Shown piece after piece: positions 35,701-46,484 of a stretch of DNA of 64,000 nt. Made by a program: the position numbers and the translations under genes. The stretch comes from Lasiosphaeria ovina (lineage: Eukaryota; Ascomycota; Sordariomycetes; Sordariales; Lasiosphaeriaceae): assembly GCA_033439765.1 (NCBI GenBank), contig JAULSN010000007.1, forward strand, positions 1,116,001 to 1,180,000, written 5' to 3'. Position 1 is the stretch's first letter. Every line of letters starts with the position of its first letter. The notes under the pieces were generated by a model, which searched no databases, was not told the DNA's origin, and saw only the letters and a list, made by a program, of their open reading frames with translations.

Positions 35701-36422
35701 TCTTCAGCGGCAGGCGCAGCACCGTCTATGGCATCCGTGGCCACATCCCACCTCTTCCTCCGCTTGCGACCTGCCACTGCTGCATCGGTAGACCCGGAGT
35801 CTTCGTTCTCTTTATCGGCAGCGTCCTTGAGCAGAGGCACTTGGTCATCGATTGGGCCATCTTTCAGCTTCTGCTCGATGGCCCGTCGTACGCGCTCCTC
35901 TTCTCGCTCAATTTCACGCCTCTCCATTATTTGGCGATAGCTCTCGCCATCCTCACCGGCGCCGGCCTGGCGGTTGGCGGCAAAGGGATCGGCCCGCGTC
36001 GGCGTCAATACGCGGTCAAATCTGCGCTTCTGATAGTCCGTCTCGCGCTCCGTGATTCGATTGGAGTTCTCTCCACGGTCAGCTAGAACATCTTCTTCCT
36101 CGACGCCGCTGCCGTGGGAAAACTCGTCAATCTGGGCGCGGGTAGCCGTGTACTGACCGACGAGGCGGCGGCTGCTGTCGTCCTCCATTTCCTCGTCATC
36201 GCCATCGCCGGCGGGAAGGGTGGTGAGATAACCGGCAAATTTGTCGCCGTCATTCTGGCCATCGTAGAGCTCCGTGTCCCAGGCTTGGTCGAGCTTTGCT
36301 TTGGTCGACGAGTCGGCACGTTGGTTGGAGGGATCGAAGGACTTGGAACCCTTTTTGGCCGCGACAGCCGCGTTGCGCTCTACCTGGAGCTTCCTGATCT
36401 GCTCGAAATCCGCGTCCGACAT
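32775..36422 (-). CDS. HSH155: Splicing factor 3B subunit 1 (SF3B1/Hsh155), U2 snRNP
   Basis: Core subunit of the SF3b part of the U2 snRNP, which clamps the branch-site helix during spliceosome assembly in the nucleus. One uninterrupted exon of 1215 residues, the usual length for this family. The N-terminal about 330 residues are disordered and contain three U2AF-ligand-type tryptophan motifs after basic residues: RRKRWD (W225), KKRSRWD (W248) and KKSSRWD (W267). A p14-binding-like stretch around [11 protein letters not shown] follows. The rest is a HEAT-repeat solenoid with near-invariant segments such as [23 protein letters not shown] (the Lys equivalent to human K700), RGKGL, ANYY and [14 protein letters not shown]. 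The end ([10 protein letters not shown]) fits the family. It is divergent from the UBE3D-like gene across 703 bp. The lack of introns in so long a splicing-factor gene is common in filamentous fungi. Confidence 0.97.
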   Translation of the reverse strand: MSDADFEQIRKLQVERNAAVAAKKGSKSFDPSNQRADSSTKAKLDQAWDTELYDGQNDGDKFAGYLTTLPAGDGDDEEMEDDSSRRLVGQYTATRAQIDEFSHGSGVEEEDVLADRGENSNRITERETDYQKRRFDRVLTPTRADPFAANRQAGAGEDGESYRQIMERREIEREEERVRRAIEQKLKDGPIDDQVPLLKDAADKENEDSGSTDAAVAGRKRRKRWDVATDAIDGAAPAAEEPKKRSRWDQAPSVPALGAEPKKSSRWDQAPSATPVGNVGLATPMHPAQGAMLPPTFGTDTSSRYTYLSDEELDAMLPGIEEGYKILEFPPGYAPVRAPIHKLIQTPAPATGFTMQDPESVRVAGQQVPKEIPGVGDLQFFKPEDMAYFGKLTDGSDEDNLSVEELKERKIMRLLLKVKNGTPPMRKTALRQLTDNARNFGAGPLFNQILPLLMEKSLEDQERHLLVKVIDRILYKLDDMVRPYVHKILVVIEPLLIDQDYYARVEGREIISNLSKAAGLATMISVMRPDIDHVDEYVRNTTARAFAVVASALGIPALLPFLQAVCRSKKSWQARHTGVKIVQQIPILMGCAVLPHLKRLVDCIGPNLNDEQTKVRTVTSLAIAALAEASNPYGIESFDDILNPLWTGARKQRGKGLSGFLKAVGYIIPLMDEDYANYYTSQIMEILLREFASPDEEMKKVVLKVVSQCAATDGVTAGYLKENVLDEFFKSFWVRRMALDKRNYRQVVETTVDIGQKVGVSEIIERIVDNLKDESEAYRKMTVETIEKIVASLGAADIGQRLEERLVDGILHSFQEQSVEDIVMLNGFGSVVNALGTRCKPYLPQIVSTILWRLNNKSATVRQQAADLVSRIAMVMKQCGEDVLMGKLGIVLYEYLGEEYPEVLGSILGALRSIVTVVGISQMQPPIKDLLPRLTPILRNRHEKVQENTIDLVGRIADRGPESVNAREWMRICFELLDMLKAHKKGIRRAANNTFGFIAKAIGPQDVLATLLNNLRVQERQSRVNTAVAIGIVAETCAPFTVLPALMNEYRVPELNVQNGVLKSLSFLFEYIGEMAKDYVYAVTPLLEDALIDRDQVHRQTAASVVKHIALGVVGLGCEDAMVHLLNLLYPNLFETSPHVIDRIVEAIEAIRMSVGPGLILNYVWAGLFHPARKVRTPYWRLYNDAYVQCADAMVPYYPNLAEDGVDRGELAIVL

Positions 36423-37125
36423 GATGCAGGTGTTCCCTGAGCGGCAATGCGCTCAGTCTTGGAGAGAATTCAAGAAGAGGCAGCCAGCCTGGTGATGTAG
36501 CGAATGCGCGCCAGCGTGGTGGTGAAATCGGGGTGCGATGTGTTGGTTGCGCGTGGATGGATTTTGCTTGTGTTTGAGCTGTCGATGGGGAAAGAAATGC
36601 TAGCCCGGTCGATAACGCGTGCTCCTTCCTTCTCGAAATTTTGGCAGGCAAATGATGGGTCGAGGCCGAGCCGCAAAGGTTTGGCATGTACGGCACAGTG
36701 GTAATAGTAGAGTGGCACGGTGGCGGCACGGTGGTGCAGGGGTCTTGGCCTTAAACTTTTATTCGGTTTGATGGGCAAAGATCTTTGATAGATTTGCAAT
36801 TGGCCCGTGCACAGTTTAGAGTAACGGCACTGTGTAAGAGTACGGTGGCAGAACGAAGATGTGGCCCAGATCTTCTCAACGCGCCATTATGTAATCTACA
36901 AAGTCGCTATGAAACCCAGGCCATTTGGACAGCCTGCCCCACCCGCGTCTCCGTCGTTACGATCTGTTTTCAACTTCTACTTCAACTTCACTCCTCACTC
37001 GTTCCTTCCTCACTCTTCAGCAGCTCGCCTCAGCGTGAACAGGCGGTGAGGGAAGCGCGGAATAGTCTTCCACTTTGCGCCTTCTTCTCTTCGAGTAAAG
37101 TAGAGCTGCTTTAAAGACAGAAGCC
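36423..37125. promoter_or_regulatory. Shared bidirectional promoter, HSH155 / UBE3D-like
   Basis: 703 bp between two divergent start codons. No coding frame is credible. A pyrimidine-rich stretch (36945-37030) precedes the + strand gene. No specific factor site is claimed. Confidence 0.6.
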
Positions 37126-38774
37126 ATGGCCTCTTGCGGCTCCATCTACGCCGAGCTGCTCTCAAACATCCGCCAAATCTCTCTCGCGGTATCGCTGCAC
37201 TCGCCCAGCGATGCCTCGACGCAAGTCGCTGTCACAGCCGATGGCTGCAGTGTCGAGCTCAGGCACCGCGGAGAGACTCGGCACCTGGTCCTGCCTGCAA
37301 AGGTTGCCCTCGGCGGTACTGTCCTCCCCATCCAGAAACAAAATGTCCAGTCGCTGTCATGGCGGTTGCCGCTTGACCCGACGGGGTTTTCACCTGGCCT
37401 AGTATTCCGCCCTAGGGATGGGGGAGAGCAGCGTCCGCCATCGTGGTCAGCCGCCGATCTACTACCCGGCTCTGAAGTCTCTTGCAGGCACTGCGGTGCC
37501 GCCGTCGTCAGCAAGGGCGCTTTAACGGTGTGGAAGGACTTGCCGAGCGAAAACTGGGCCGAGATGATGGAGTTCTGGCACTGCCACAAGCCCAGCGACG
37601 GGGGGCACCACCATGCCGAGAGCAATGGGCAGACTGATGAGAAGAGCCTCGCCTCTAGGGGGTATGGTGCATCCTCCCACATCTCGGCGCAAAAGAGCAT
37701 CGGCTTTGCAGATTTGACGACGCTGCTTTTTGCTGAAGAAGATTGCCAGAGCATCACGGTGAGTTTGCGCTTGGTACCAACGCTTATTTTCTTATCTTGT
37801 TTACTCTCTGTTTTTCGTTTCTTTTCTTCTTTTTTTGTGGGGCATCAAGAAGGTAGCCTGGTCGGGTTCTCCCTCTCAATGACTTGGTCACCGATACAAA
37901 TGCCCCAGATCAATAGTGTGTTCCTCCTGCGAAAGCAGGCTGCTAGATTGACAGCAAACATCGCTCTGGCGATGGGTTGTTTTCTTTCTGGTAGATTGGC
38001 CACGCCCTCCACTTTTCACTGGGCCATTCACAGTCACGAATGCTCTGGGATTAATGGAAGGACATTCTTTGAGCCGTCGTGACTTTCTATTGGACTGCGA
38101 CCGAGTCGTTGAGCGTAATCCCCGCCCTGGGTCAGTTAGTCGCTGACGCGAGTCGGGTCTCCCCCTAGTTCTCCCCCTCTGGCTACGAAAGCCGGTCAGC
38201 AGATAGACATGCCTTGGCGGAAACGGACACACCAGGCAGCCAGCCCCGGAGCTTGAATGTCTTTTGTTCGTCTTGCCGCACGCAGCTGGGCTTCTTCAAC
38301 TTCAGAGCGGCGGCAGTAACGCTCTTGAAGTGGCAGATATCGTGCCAGTCTGTCTCTGGCAGTGCCCCCGGAATCTCCGAGTGCCTCGCCGCCACGCTCA
38401 TCTCCATCATTGCCCGGTCTGCCTCTTCCAAATCGCTGATAATGCCTATATCCGAGTCCACCACCTCTTCTGATGACCCTCAACCGAGCATGGACAATGC
38501 TCTCCATATCTGGGTGTTGAACAGCGGCATTGTGTATTCATCAAGTGCTGCTGCCGCCGGAGGAAGCACGCCGGCCATCAAACTCCTCTACCGGCTGATT
38601 CGGCGCGAGGAGGCCGAGCGGATGCTCGAGACGCTCACCTGCGACGCCCAGGAAGTAAGCCTACCAGCCGGCGCGCTGGGTAGAGTTATCCAGTCTCTGG
38701 ATGAGAGCAATAGGTTGCTGCCCGCGTCTGAACGACTGTTCAAAGAGTGGAAGGTTGGCCTGCTGAAGAAATAG
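37126..38774 (+). CDS. IPA1: HECT-like E3 ubiquitin ligase of the UBE3D/Ipa1 family, 2 exons
   Basis: Related to human UBE3D (E2C-binding protein) and yeast Ipa1, which acts in mRNA 3'-end processing and ubiquitin transfer. Exon 1 is 37126-37758 (donor ACG|GTGAGT). Exon 2 is 38169-38774 (acceptor CCCTAG|TTC, with CTGAC about 30 bases upstream). Both junctions are phase 0, giving 412 residues, a normal family length. Visible features: CRHCGAAVVSKGALTVWKDL, a Cys pair typical of the family; VFCSSCRTQLGFF; and the C-terminal block ALHIWVLNSGIVYSS...IKLLYRLI...DEVS-like...LPASERLFKEWKVGLL, which carries the family signature. The intron is unusually long (410 bp) for this genome. A small middle exon cannot be excluded, because the frame after an internal AG near 37851 stays open for about 75 codons, though that stretch has no family-like sequence. 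Convergent with OGG1. Confidence 0.8.
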
Positions 38775-39328
38775 GTTCTGGATGGAACCCAGCGACTTTG
38801 GCCTCAGTCGTACAGTCATGAGGATGCATGGTAACTCGATGCGCCAGTGCATATCCACCAGCGCAGCATTAATATTACCTTACCTTATATCCATCCACAA
38901 ACAACTTATTTCGAAGCTGGACTGACTTGAAGCGTTTCTCTTTTTCCTCACTCGTGCTTTGTATTTTATAAGTATTGTATAATTTCATTTTACTGTGTGC
39001 GTGGTGATGGGTATAAGCCATTTTCACTTGGGTGATAAATATAACCTATGGAAGACGCCTCTAACGTAGACGAAATAACATAGTGTATATTTTCTTTTCT
39101 CCATTTTATCAGTCTGTCAGGGAAGCGCGTCCTTCCACGGTATCTAAATTAAGGGATGTAGCTTATAACCCATTGCTATGTGCCACAATAAAATATGCAT
39201 TATGTTGTACAATGCGCTTCGCTCAACGAATGCCTTAGCTAAACAAATATCTGTAATCAACAATCAAGGTCCTGCTGAGGCTAATCTTGATTTCCACAGT
39301 GTGGATCGAAGCAGCGCTCCATGGTCCC
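38775..39328. other. Convergent intergenic region UBE3D-like / OGG1
   Basis: Holds the two 3' ends. It is AT-richer than its flanks and carries one degenerate copy of the three-copy dispersed repeat (about 38980-39095). Confidence 0.6.
38980..39095. repeat. Degenerate dispersed repeat, copy A
   Basis: Shares TAAGCCATTT (39014-39023), a nearby GTGATA and the word GTAGACGAAAT with copies at the right end of the window, in the same order as copy C. It looks like an old non-autonomous element fragment; no coding potential. Confidence 0.5.
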
Positions 39329-40877
39329 CTAGGCACGAGTTCTCAGTCGCTTGCTCGTCCTCAACGTGGAGATCTTGGTCTCAGCAACCTGACTGTCGTC
39401 GTCCTCAAGTTTCAGAGCCAACTCTGCCACCACCGTCTTCCTTTTCTTTACCCGCGCGGTCGGCTTGCCAGCCAGCGCCGTCGTCTCTGTGGCCTCTTCC
39501 ACCTTGACCACAGCGGACGAGACCTCTGCTACAACCGTCTTCCTCTTCGTTACCCTCGCAGCCAGTTTGCCAGCAAGCGCCGCCGTCTCTGTAGTCTCTC
39601 CCACCTTGACCGCAGCGGACGAGACCTCCGCCTTAGCGCCTGACGCCTGCTGCGAAAAGGACTTTAGGTTCGCGGTGAAGAGCACGCTCTGCGCCCAGCC
39701 GGCGTGGGGACCCCAGATCTTGCGGAAGTGGTCTCCGATGGCGTCGTACGTGGCCTTGGAGAAGGTCTTGCTCTTCCCGCCCTTGCCGAACGCGTAGTCT
39801 CGCTGAGCAATCTGCCAGACGTGCGTGTCGACGGGCACCGCCTCACCCCAGCCGAGGCCCATCAGGCACACGCAGTCGGAGACCTTGGGGCCGACCCCCG
39901 AGAGCTCCACCAGCGCCTCGTGGGCGGCTCTGTAGCTGGGAGCTGTTGGCTCGGCGTTCTTTTCTTCCTTGGCGTCCCCGACCCCGCCGCCGCCAAGTGC
40001 GTCGAGGGCCGGGCACTCTGGGTTCCTCAGCTGGCGCAGCCAGCCCGCCGGACGCTCCGTGGCGACAATGCGTGCCGTCTCGGCGATGTACTTGGCGCGG
40101 TAGCCAAAGCCGAGCTCGCGCAGGTGGGCCTCGACGCGGGTCCCGGCCAGGGCCTCGGGGGCGGGGAAGTCGTGGAAGGTCTCGCCGGCCACGGTGCTGA
40201 TGTAGGGTCCGTAGTGGAGGCACAGCTTGTGCACCATCTGGCTGATGCGCGAGATGTTGTTGTTGCTGCTGCAGATGAATGCGACCAGCGTCTCCCACGC
40301 GTCCTGGTTCAGGATGCGGATGCCCGTGAAGGCCGGCGCGCGGCGGGCAAAGTTGGCGTCGGACGACGCCCACTGCTCGTACATACCCGACAACGAGTGC
40401 GAGAGGGCGAAGTAGCTGCGCAGCAGGTTGGCTGTGCCGTCGTCACCATCGCCCTCGCCCTCGCTGTCGTTTGCCGGTGCAGAGACAGACGCGGCCTGCT
40501 CCCCCTCGTCCTGCTCCTCCTTGACCCTGGGCGAGGGACATGTGGACGCGAGCGACAGGGGCGTCGGGGGGGCGACGACGGCAGCAGAGAGTTTCTGTTT
40601 GTGGCTGGGCCAGATGGCCCTGTAGTGCAGGTGAGCTGCATCTTGCTTCAGCGAGATGATGCGGCCTTGAAGAACACAATGCCTGCACGCTTGTTAGATA
40701 TATTTGGCAAATGCAATAATAAACAAAGCAAGACGGGCGGGCGCAGACAAACCATTCATCGTCAATCTTGCGCCATCTGAAAGACTGTCCGCATCTCAAC
40801 GTTGTGTCGATGCACAGCTCGGTGAGACTCAGGGGCAGCTTTCGCCACTCAGACGCTGCTCTCTGCACGCCTCCCAT
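39329..40877 (-). CDS. OGG1: 8-oxoguanine DNA glycosylase/AP lyase OGG1, 2 exons
   Basis: Base-excision-repair enzyme that removes 8-oxoguanine opposite C and nicks the abasic site. Exon 1 is 40877-40753, exon 2 is 40682-39329; the 70 bp intron is GT-AG (donor GTTTGT, branch CTAAC) and splits the Trp codon of DDEWHCVLQG. Predicted 492 residues. The first ATG giving a normal N-terminus is at 40877 (SEWRKLPLSLTELCIDTTL, CGQSFRW). The HhH-GPD core is intact: ELSGVGPKVSDCVCLMGL with catalytic Lys308, and PVDTHVWQIAQRDY with Asp327. The 19-residue spacing equals human K249-D268. Two extensions make it longer than human OGG1: an acidic insert at about residues 75-115, and a C-terminal Lys-rich tail containing a 34-residue tandem duplication and nuclear-localisation-like TKRKT/KKRKT/KRLR. 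Divergent from U2AF65. Confidence 0.95.
39425..39628 (-). repeat. Two-copy 102 bp tandem repeat in the OGG1 tail
   Basis: Two adjacent 34-codon units, each beginning EVSSA and ending KRKTVVA, about 80% alike at the protein level, in frame. Confidence 0.9.
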
Positions 40878-41442
40878 TTCTATGTTGAAAGGGGCCTTAA
40901 TTATGGAGTGGGTGCAGCCCACTGCGAATGGGGCCGAGTTGAATTCAGCGTGGTTTCCACGTTGTTTGGTAAATAAAGACCTGTTGCCCGTTGAAATGGA
41001 GATATAAGATACACTGAAAATTTGGGAGAAATCAGCACGGCCTGTGAGATCTGAAAACAGAAAATTTGCGAGCAGCTGTGGGCAGCATCTCGAGTTGATG
41101 CAAAAGTGGAAAGAAGCCAGTCAATTGTCAGTTTAGGTTTATGCAGCCGACCTTGGGGAGAGCTGAATGTCTGAGCCAGGGGGGTCTTTGGACGCCCTGC
41201 GAGCGCCCAGAAATATAGTGGGGCTTTTGCGACGGTGGGTGGGCGCTAGACCTAGATTAGCGAGGCGCGGTCCCAAGCTTCCTACCCAAAAAAGTTCCAC
41301 CTTCGCGGCGATCGACAAACACCAATTCCGAACCGCCTCTGCATCAACGCTTTCGCGACGTATTTTTTTGCGTCTATCCTCCGCGGTACAGCACCTTGCA
41401 CATCGACACAGCAATCCCTAGCCACAGGGAACAGCGTTCGCG
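40878..41442. promoter_or_regulatory. Shared bidirectional promoter, OGG1 / U2AF65
   Basis: 565 bp between divergent start codons. No credible coding frame. No specific sites are asserted beyond general promoter position. Confidence 0.6.
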
Positions 41443-43661
41443 ATGAACGGAGATAGCTACACGTCTCGAGGCAGGTACCCGGCAACTGCAGGCAGTTCCA
41501 AGGCTGAAACCACTGACCAGGACAACCAAGCAGAGGGCGGCGCCCGTCATGGCGGCTCAGGCCGTGACTACCAGGTAAGCAAGCTGTCGCTCAATTCCCT
41601 GGCACACCCCCATCCCATCTCTACACCCTCCCCTCCCGTCCCCTCCCCTCTGCGGAAATCTGACAATCGCCATTCAGGGATCGAGACGTGACCGTGGCGA
41701 CGATCGCCGTGACCGACGAGACCCTGGCGACCGTACCGACCGTGGTGGCGATCGTGCCGACCGTGGTGGTGATCGTGCTTCGGGCCGCAGACGGTCTCGT
41801 TCCCCCCCCGGTGACTATCGGTCCCGCCGCGAGGGCGGTGACGTAGATGCCTACTCCTCCAGCCGAAGCCATCGAGACCGCGAGCGCGAAGACAGATACT
41901 CTGGTCGTGATCGTCCCCGCGCCGAGCGAGGGGAGAGGGAGTGGGATCGCGACCGCGGCACCGCCAGAGGTGGCAGCCGCCGCGACGATGACGATAGACT
42001 CGGCCATCGCCGAGACCGCGGTGAGCGCGATCTGATGGACGACCGCCGCCCGGGCGCAGGTGCAGGCAGAGGACGTGATGGACGCGACGGTGGTCGTAGC
42101 GGGCGTGACCGTGACGTTCCTATGCGCGACGCCCCCCCGCGCGATGACCGAGAGCGAGAGCGAGCCGACAGAGCTGATCGGGATATCCTTGAGAGAGAGC
42201 GTCGCCGTAGCGCGTCGCCTCCCCCCAAGAAGCGCGAGCCCACGCCTGACCTCACAGATGTTGTCAACGTCTTGGAGCGGAAGCGGCGCCTCACTCAGTG
42301 GGACATCAAGCCGCCCGGCTACGACAACGTCACAGCCGAGCAGGCCAAGCTATCTGGAATGTTCCCCCTTCCTGGCGCTCCACGACAACAGGCTATTGAC
42401 CCGGTCAAGCTTCAGACCTTCATGACCCAGCCCGGCGGATCCAGCAACAGCACCGCCCTCAAGCCATCCAACGCTCGCCAGAGCAAGCGACTGATTGTTT
42501 CCAACCTGCCTTCGTCGGCGAATGAAGAGGCTATTGTAGGGTTCTTCAATTTGCAGCTGAACGGTCTCAATGTTATTGAGAGCACGGACCCGTGTCTCCT
42601 CGCCAATGTTGCCCCCGACCATTCATTCGCCATGCTCGAGTTCAGAAACAGCACGGATGCAACGGTGGCTTTGGCGTTTGACGGGATCACGATGGAAGCT
42701 GACGACGAACACAGCGCCAATGGTCACGCGGGAGCGCCGAATGGCCTGAAGATTCGCCGGCCGAAGGACTATATCGTGCCTGCTATAGTCGAGAACCCGC
42801 ACTACGATCCGGATTCGGATGTTCCATCAAACATCGCCGTTGATAGCCCCAACAAGATCAGTATAACCAATATCCCGCCTTTCCTCGCCGAAGAGCAAGT
42901 CACGGAGTTGCTTATAGCGTTTGGCAAGCTGAAGTCGTTTGTTCTTGTCAGAGATAGCTCGACGGAGGAATCTCGTGTAAGTTTCAGAAGTGGGTGCCTG
43001 GACAGTCGAGCTCCATCACTAACAATAAACTCCAGGGTATTGCGTTCCTCGAATACGCAGATCCATCCGTTACCCAAGTAGCCATCCAAGGCTTGAACGG
43101 CATGACGATAGGAGACCGCCCGATCAGAGTGCAGAAGGCGAGCATCGGCATCACGCAGGTGGCCGGAGAGATGGGTGTCAACGCAATGTCCATGCTTGCA
43201 GGGACGACATCTATGGAGACTGACGTTGGCCGTGTCCTGCAGCTGCTGAACATGGTCACGCCTGATGAGCTTATGGACAATGATGACTACGAAGGCAAGC
43301 TCTGCGCTGGACTATCCTGGCACGCCACTTTTTGAAGCTAACACTCATTAGAAATCCGCGAGGACATTGAGGAGGAGTGCCAGAAGTTTGGAAAGATCTT
43401 GTCACTCAAGATCCCCCGCCCCATTGGCGGAAGCAGACAGTCGGCCGGCGTCGGCAAGATCTTTATCAAGTTTGAGACGTCAGAGGAGGCTACCAAGGCG
43501 TTGCGCAGCCTGGCTGGCCGAAAGTTTGCTGACCGTACAGTCGTCACGACGTACTTCCCAGAGGTACAAGCACCTCCCGTCCATTGCAGGCGCCAGTGTT
43601 TTTGACACAGCTTGAGACTGACACACAATCTTAGGAAAACTTTGACGTTAGTGCTTGGTAA
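41443..43661 (+). CDS. U2AF65: Splicing factor U2AF large subunit (U2AF65), 5 exons
   Basis: Nuclear factor that binds the polypyrimidine tract and helps recruit U2 snRNP. Exons: 41443-41574, 41678-42976, 43036-43294, 43352-43563, 43635-43661; all junctions keep frame, giving 642 residues. The N-terminal about 200 residues are Arg/Asp-rich with SRSRSP-type repeats, the RS-like domain. A ULM-type RRLTQWDIKPPGY (W252) should bind the small U2AF subunit. RRM1 is at about 314-400 (KRLIVSNLPSSAN), RRM2 at about 436-517 (ISITNIPPFLAEEQV ... GIAFLEYAD), and the C-terminal UHM/RRM3 at about 535-642 (VLQLLNMVTPDEL, then DIEEECQKFGKI, ending FDVSAW). Introns 1, 2 and 4 are GT-AG. Intron 3 (43295-43351) has a GC donor. 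Branch sites CTAAC or CTGAC precede each acceptor. The last coding exon is only 27 bases. Confidence 0.96.
43295..43351 (+). other. GC-AG intron of U2AF65 (57 bp)
   Basis: Exon ends GAAG, donor GCAAGC, branch GCTAAC at 43336, acceptor ATTAG. Removing exactly these bases restores the conserved NDDYEEIREDIEEECQKFG. No GT lies within the donor region, so a GC donor is required by the sequence. Confidence 0.9.
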
Positions 43662-45215
43662 ATGGTTTTTTGCCCTGGGGGACGATCGGGGTTAAGGAGG
43701 TTAAGTGTGAAGGCTAGCTACAGTGAGGCCAGGTGCACAGTCGGCCTCTGGTATCTCACAGTCGTCTGCGATTACGAAAAGGGGAGAACGATGTCGTGCA
43801 GGAAAACCGGGACTTGACCTCTTATACCCATGCAGTCCATACATGTACGGAGGGGAGGCAACAGTGGTGTTCAGGTGCGTGTATAATACTTGTAGGGTTG
43901 TTGCGCTTCCCACGCCAAAAAGGGGGTTCTAGGCTGGTGTCGATTTTCCACCAACTGAAACGGAATGGTAATCATCTTCCACGCCTGTCTAGGTCTATAG
44001 GCGGAACAAGATAGGCAAATGAGAATTAAGTTCATTTGATTGCTATATCTCTACACGTACTTGAGTAATCGCAGCTGATGGGCAACAAAATATGGGGAGA
44101 GCACCAGCACACACCTAACCAAACCAACCAACCAAGGCCTGCGCCGTTTCAAGGTGATCATAGATTACAGCACAGTTGTCGAGATTCCAAATGCTGCCCA
44201 GGATCTGTCATGAGCTCATTGAGTTGGGCCATGGTAATTAAGTCACAATGCATGGAAAGCACCTCCTCGGACGAGAAGCCTGCTGAGAGACAGAGTGGCA
44301 TAAAGATTCATAGATAAAGCTTGCTAATATACTGTCTATCCGAGAATGATGTTCCACAGCTACTAGACTTCCCTAGCTGGACATAACAATGCAGCGAGGC
44401 CTGAGAGTATGTTAGCCAATATCATCATCAACACTAAAGCGAAAATGTGACAAATGGTTGAGGCCAACAAAGTTCAGAAGTCCGTTTAATTCATCAAGTC
44501 CATAAGGACCTTAACATAAGAGGTACCAGAATAAAGTAAAATGTAATGTCTCATCATGATGTTGTGGCAGGAGGGGCTGAGGGTTGTGTGTTGCGATCCG
44601 TGAAGATCGAGGGAGAAGACTTACGGTCAATTGTGCCAGGGCCGGTGCCGTTGCCGGTCGGCCCCGAGCCCACGAGTGGCAAGATATCGAGAGCTGTTCC
44701 CAGTGTCGATAGCTTGGGAATCCAAGATTCTGCTTGCCAAGACAAGATAGCTTTGGACGGGTCTGGCTCAAGGCAACCCAGCTGCTGGACGCAGGATTTC
44801 CGTAGCTATCCCGTCTCGGTGGTTTGCACGCAAAGTACAACTCTGCAGTCTGCACCCGGTTTGACGAGGAAGCCAAGAAGGCAATGCGCTCTGGTGAGGA
44901 AAGAAGGAAGGAGCTTTCACTGGAGCGAGAAAATTTCGCTTTTAAGCTCACGCTCGGTTGGGATGAGGTCGAGAGGAAATTTCCAGGTCATGCGTCGCAG
45001 CACGTGACCAGCCTCCACCACCCACCAATCACAGCCTGACCCTAACTTAGTCAGCCTCCATTTTTCTCCGCCCACACTTTTCGGCCTGGTGAATTCTCGC
45101 GGGCGTCTTTTTTCCAATCGAGACTTCTCTTTCCGGAACACCAGCGACTCTCGACACCCCGTCCCCCCGTTCCCCTCAATCGGCAAAAAACACCCACCAA
45201 CACAACACCGCCAAA
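43662..45215. other. Intergenic region U2AF65 / RPS13
   Basis: No supported gene in 1.55 kb. The left part is the U2AF65 3' flank. The last 220 bp carry putative RPS13 promoter elements. Confidence 0.6.
45001..45045 (+). promoter_or_regulatory. Ribosomal-protein promoter motif cluster
   Basis: CACGTGAC (45001-45008), CCAAT (45025-45029) and ACCCTAA (45039-45045) occur within 45 bp, about 170-215 bp before the RPS13 ATG. Cbf1-type CACGTGAC, the CCAAT complex and Tbf1-type TTAGGGT sites are known regulators of fungal ribosomal-protein genes; their use here is inferred. Confidence 0.45.
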
Positions 45216-46052
45216 ATGGGTCGTCTTCACAGCAACGGAAAGGGCATCTCAGCCTCCGCGATCCCGTACTCGCGCAACCCGCCTACGTGGCTCAAGACCA
45301 CCCCCGAGCAGGTCGTCGACCAGATCTGCAAGCTCGCCAAGAAGGGCGTGACCCCCTCGCAGATCGGTGTCATTCTCCGTGACTCGCACGGAATTGCCCA
45401 GGTCAAGGTCGTCACTGGTATGTTAATTCCAGTCTCCAGGTTTACGGAAGAGTTGGACTGACAACGTTTGTTCGCGACCGCAGGCAACAAGATCCTCCGG
45501 ATCCTCAAGGGACAGGGTACGATTTGACGATTCCTCATACATGTCCCTTCTCGAAAGATCGATCTGTGGAAACAGGAAATTCTCAGCGGGCGCGGTCTCG
45601 ACCGAAGCGTCTTTACCGGCCCCCGCGAGGGACGATTGGAAAAGAGGAGGACTGGGACACACACAACGAGACACAGTTCTCAACTATGCCTCTGCTTGGT
45701 CATTTGGCTGACAGAGTGATTTATCCGCAGGCCTCGCTCCCGCGATCCCGGAAGACATCTACAACCTTATCAAGAAGGTATGTAATTTTTTTCGTTGGAG
45801 GGGTTTTCTCCCGCTGTCCTTCTGAGTGTACTTTCAGCCCCGTCAGACAATGTGCTAACACCCGACCTCTCCTGCCAGGCTGTCGCCGTCCGCAAGCACC
45901 TTGAGCGCAACCGCAAGGACAAGGACTCCAAGTTCCGCCTGATTCTGATCGAGTCGCGTATTCACCGTCTGGCCCGTTACTACAAGACCGTTGGTGTCCT
46001 ACCGCCCACGTGGAAGTACGAGTCTTCCACCGCCAGCACCATCGTCGCCTAA
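45216..46052 (+). CDS. RPS13: 40S ribosomal protein S13 (uS15), 4 exons
   Basis: Small-subunit ribosomal protein. Exons: 45216-45417, 45484-45516, 45731-45777, 45879-46052, encoding 151 residues, exactly the eukaryotic S13 length. Introns of 66, 214 and 101 bp are all GT-AG with CTGAC, CTGAC and CTAAC branch sites. The sequence is near invariant: [78 protein letters not shown] and [10 protein letters not shown]. Intron 2 is long for the gene; I checked it for snoRNA C/D boxes and saw none convincing. A 33-base micro-exon (exon 2) is present. Convergent with SDC1. Confidence 0.97.
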
Positions 46053-46484
46053 GCGTGCTTGGGTACGCGTAGCAACGCCAGATGATGTGCCGTGCCGAGA
46101 AGGAGTGAGACGTGTGTGCGTGTCGGGATTCTGCCTATTTTGCGCAAAAGCAAAGCAGCTTGGCCGCCTCCGGTATCACGCCTGTCGCTATGGGAGTTCG
46201 TGGATGGGAGGGTAACTTGCATTCTAGAGCGATTGGCAAGGCAAATTTGCCCCGGGACGGGAAAATTCTCGGGCATAGACCCTTGGGGGAGTGGTGATGA
46301 CTAGGAGGAGATCAACGAAATCAATTAATTCCTCTACATGTCTGCCAGAAAATAAGTGGTATCTTGAACCGGTGACTCTAAGCCGAAGCCGCCCCTAAAC
46401 TCCGTGCAACCCCAGATTCAAATTTTCCGAACACCTGATGTTTTCCAATGCCGCCGCCCTTTTCCCCATCCGGTAAATCTGACC
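46053..46484. other. Convergent intergenic region RPS13 / SDC1
   Basis: 432 bp holding both 3' ends; nothing else is supported. Confidence 0.6.

Noticed and set aside
45517..45730. snoRNA inside RPS13 intron 2
   Set aside because: No convincing C box (TGATGA) with a matching D box was found.
46340..46400. tRNA-like GGTTCAAG on the minus strand
   Set aside because: No A box or acceptor stem pairing visible in the surrounding sequence.
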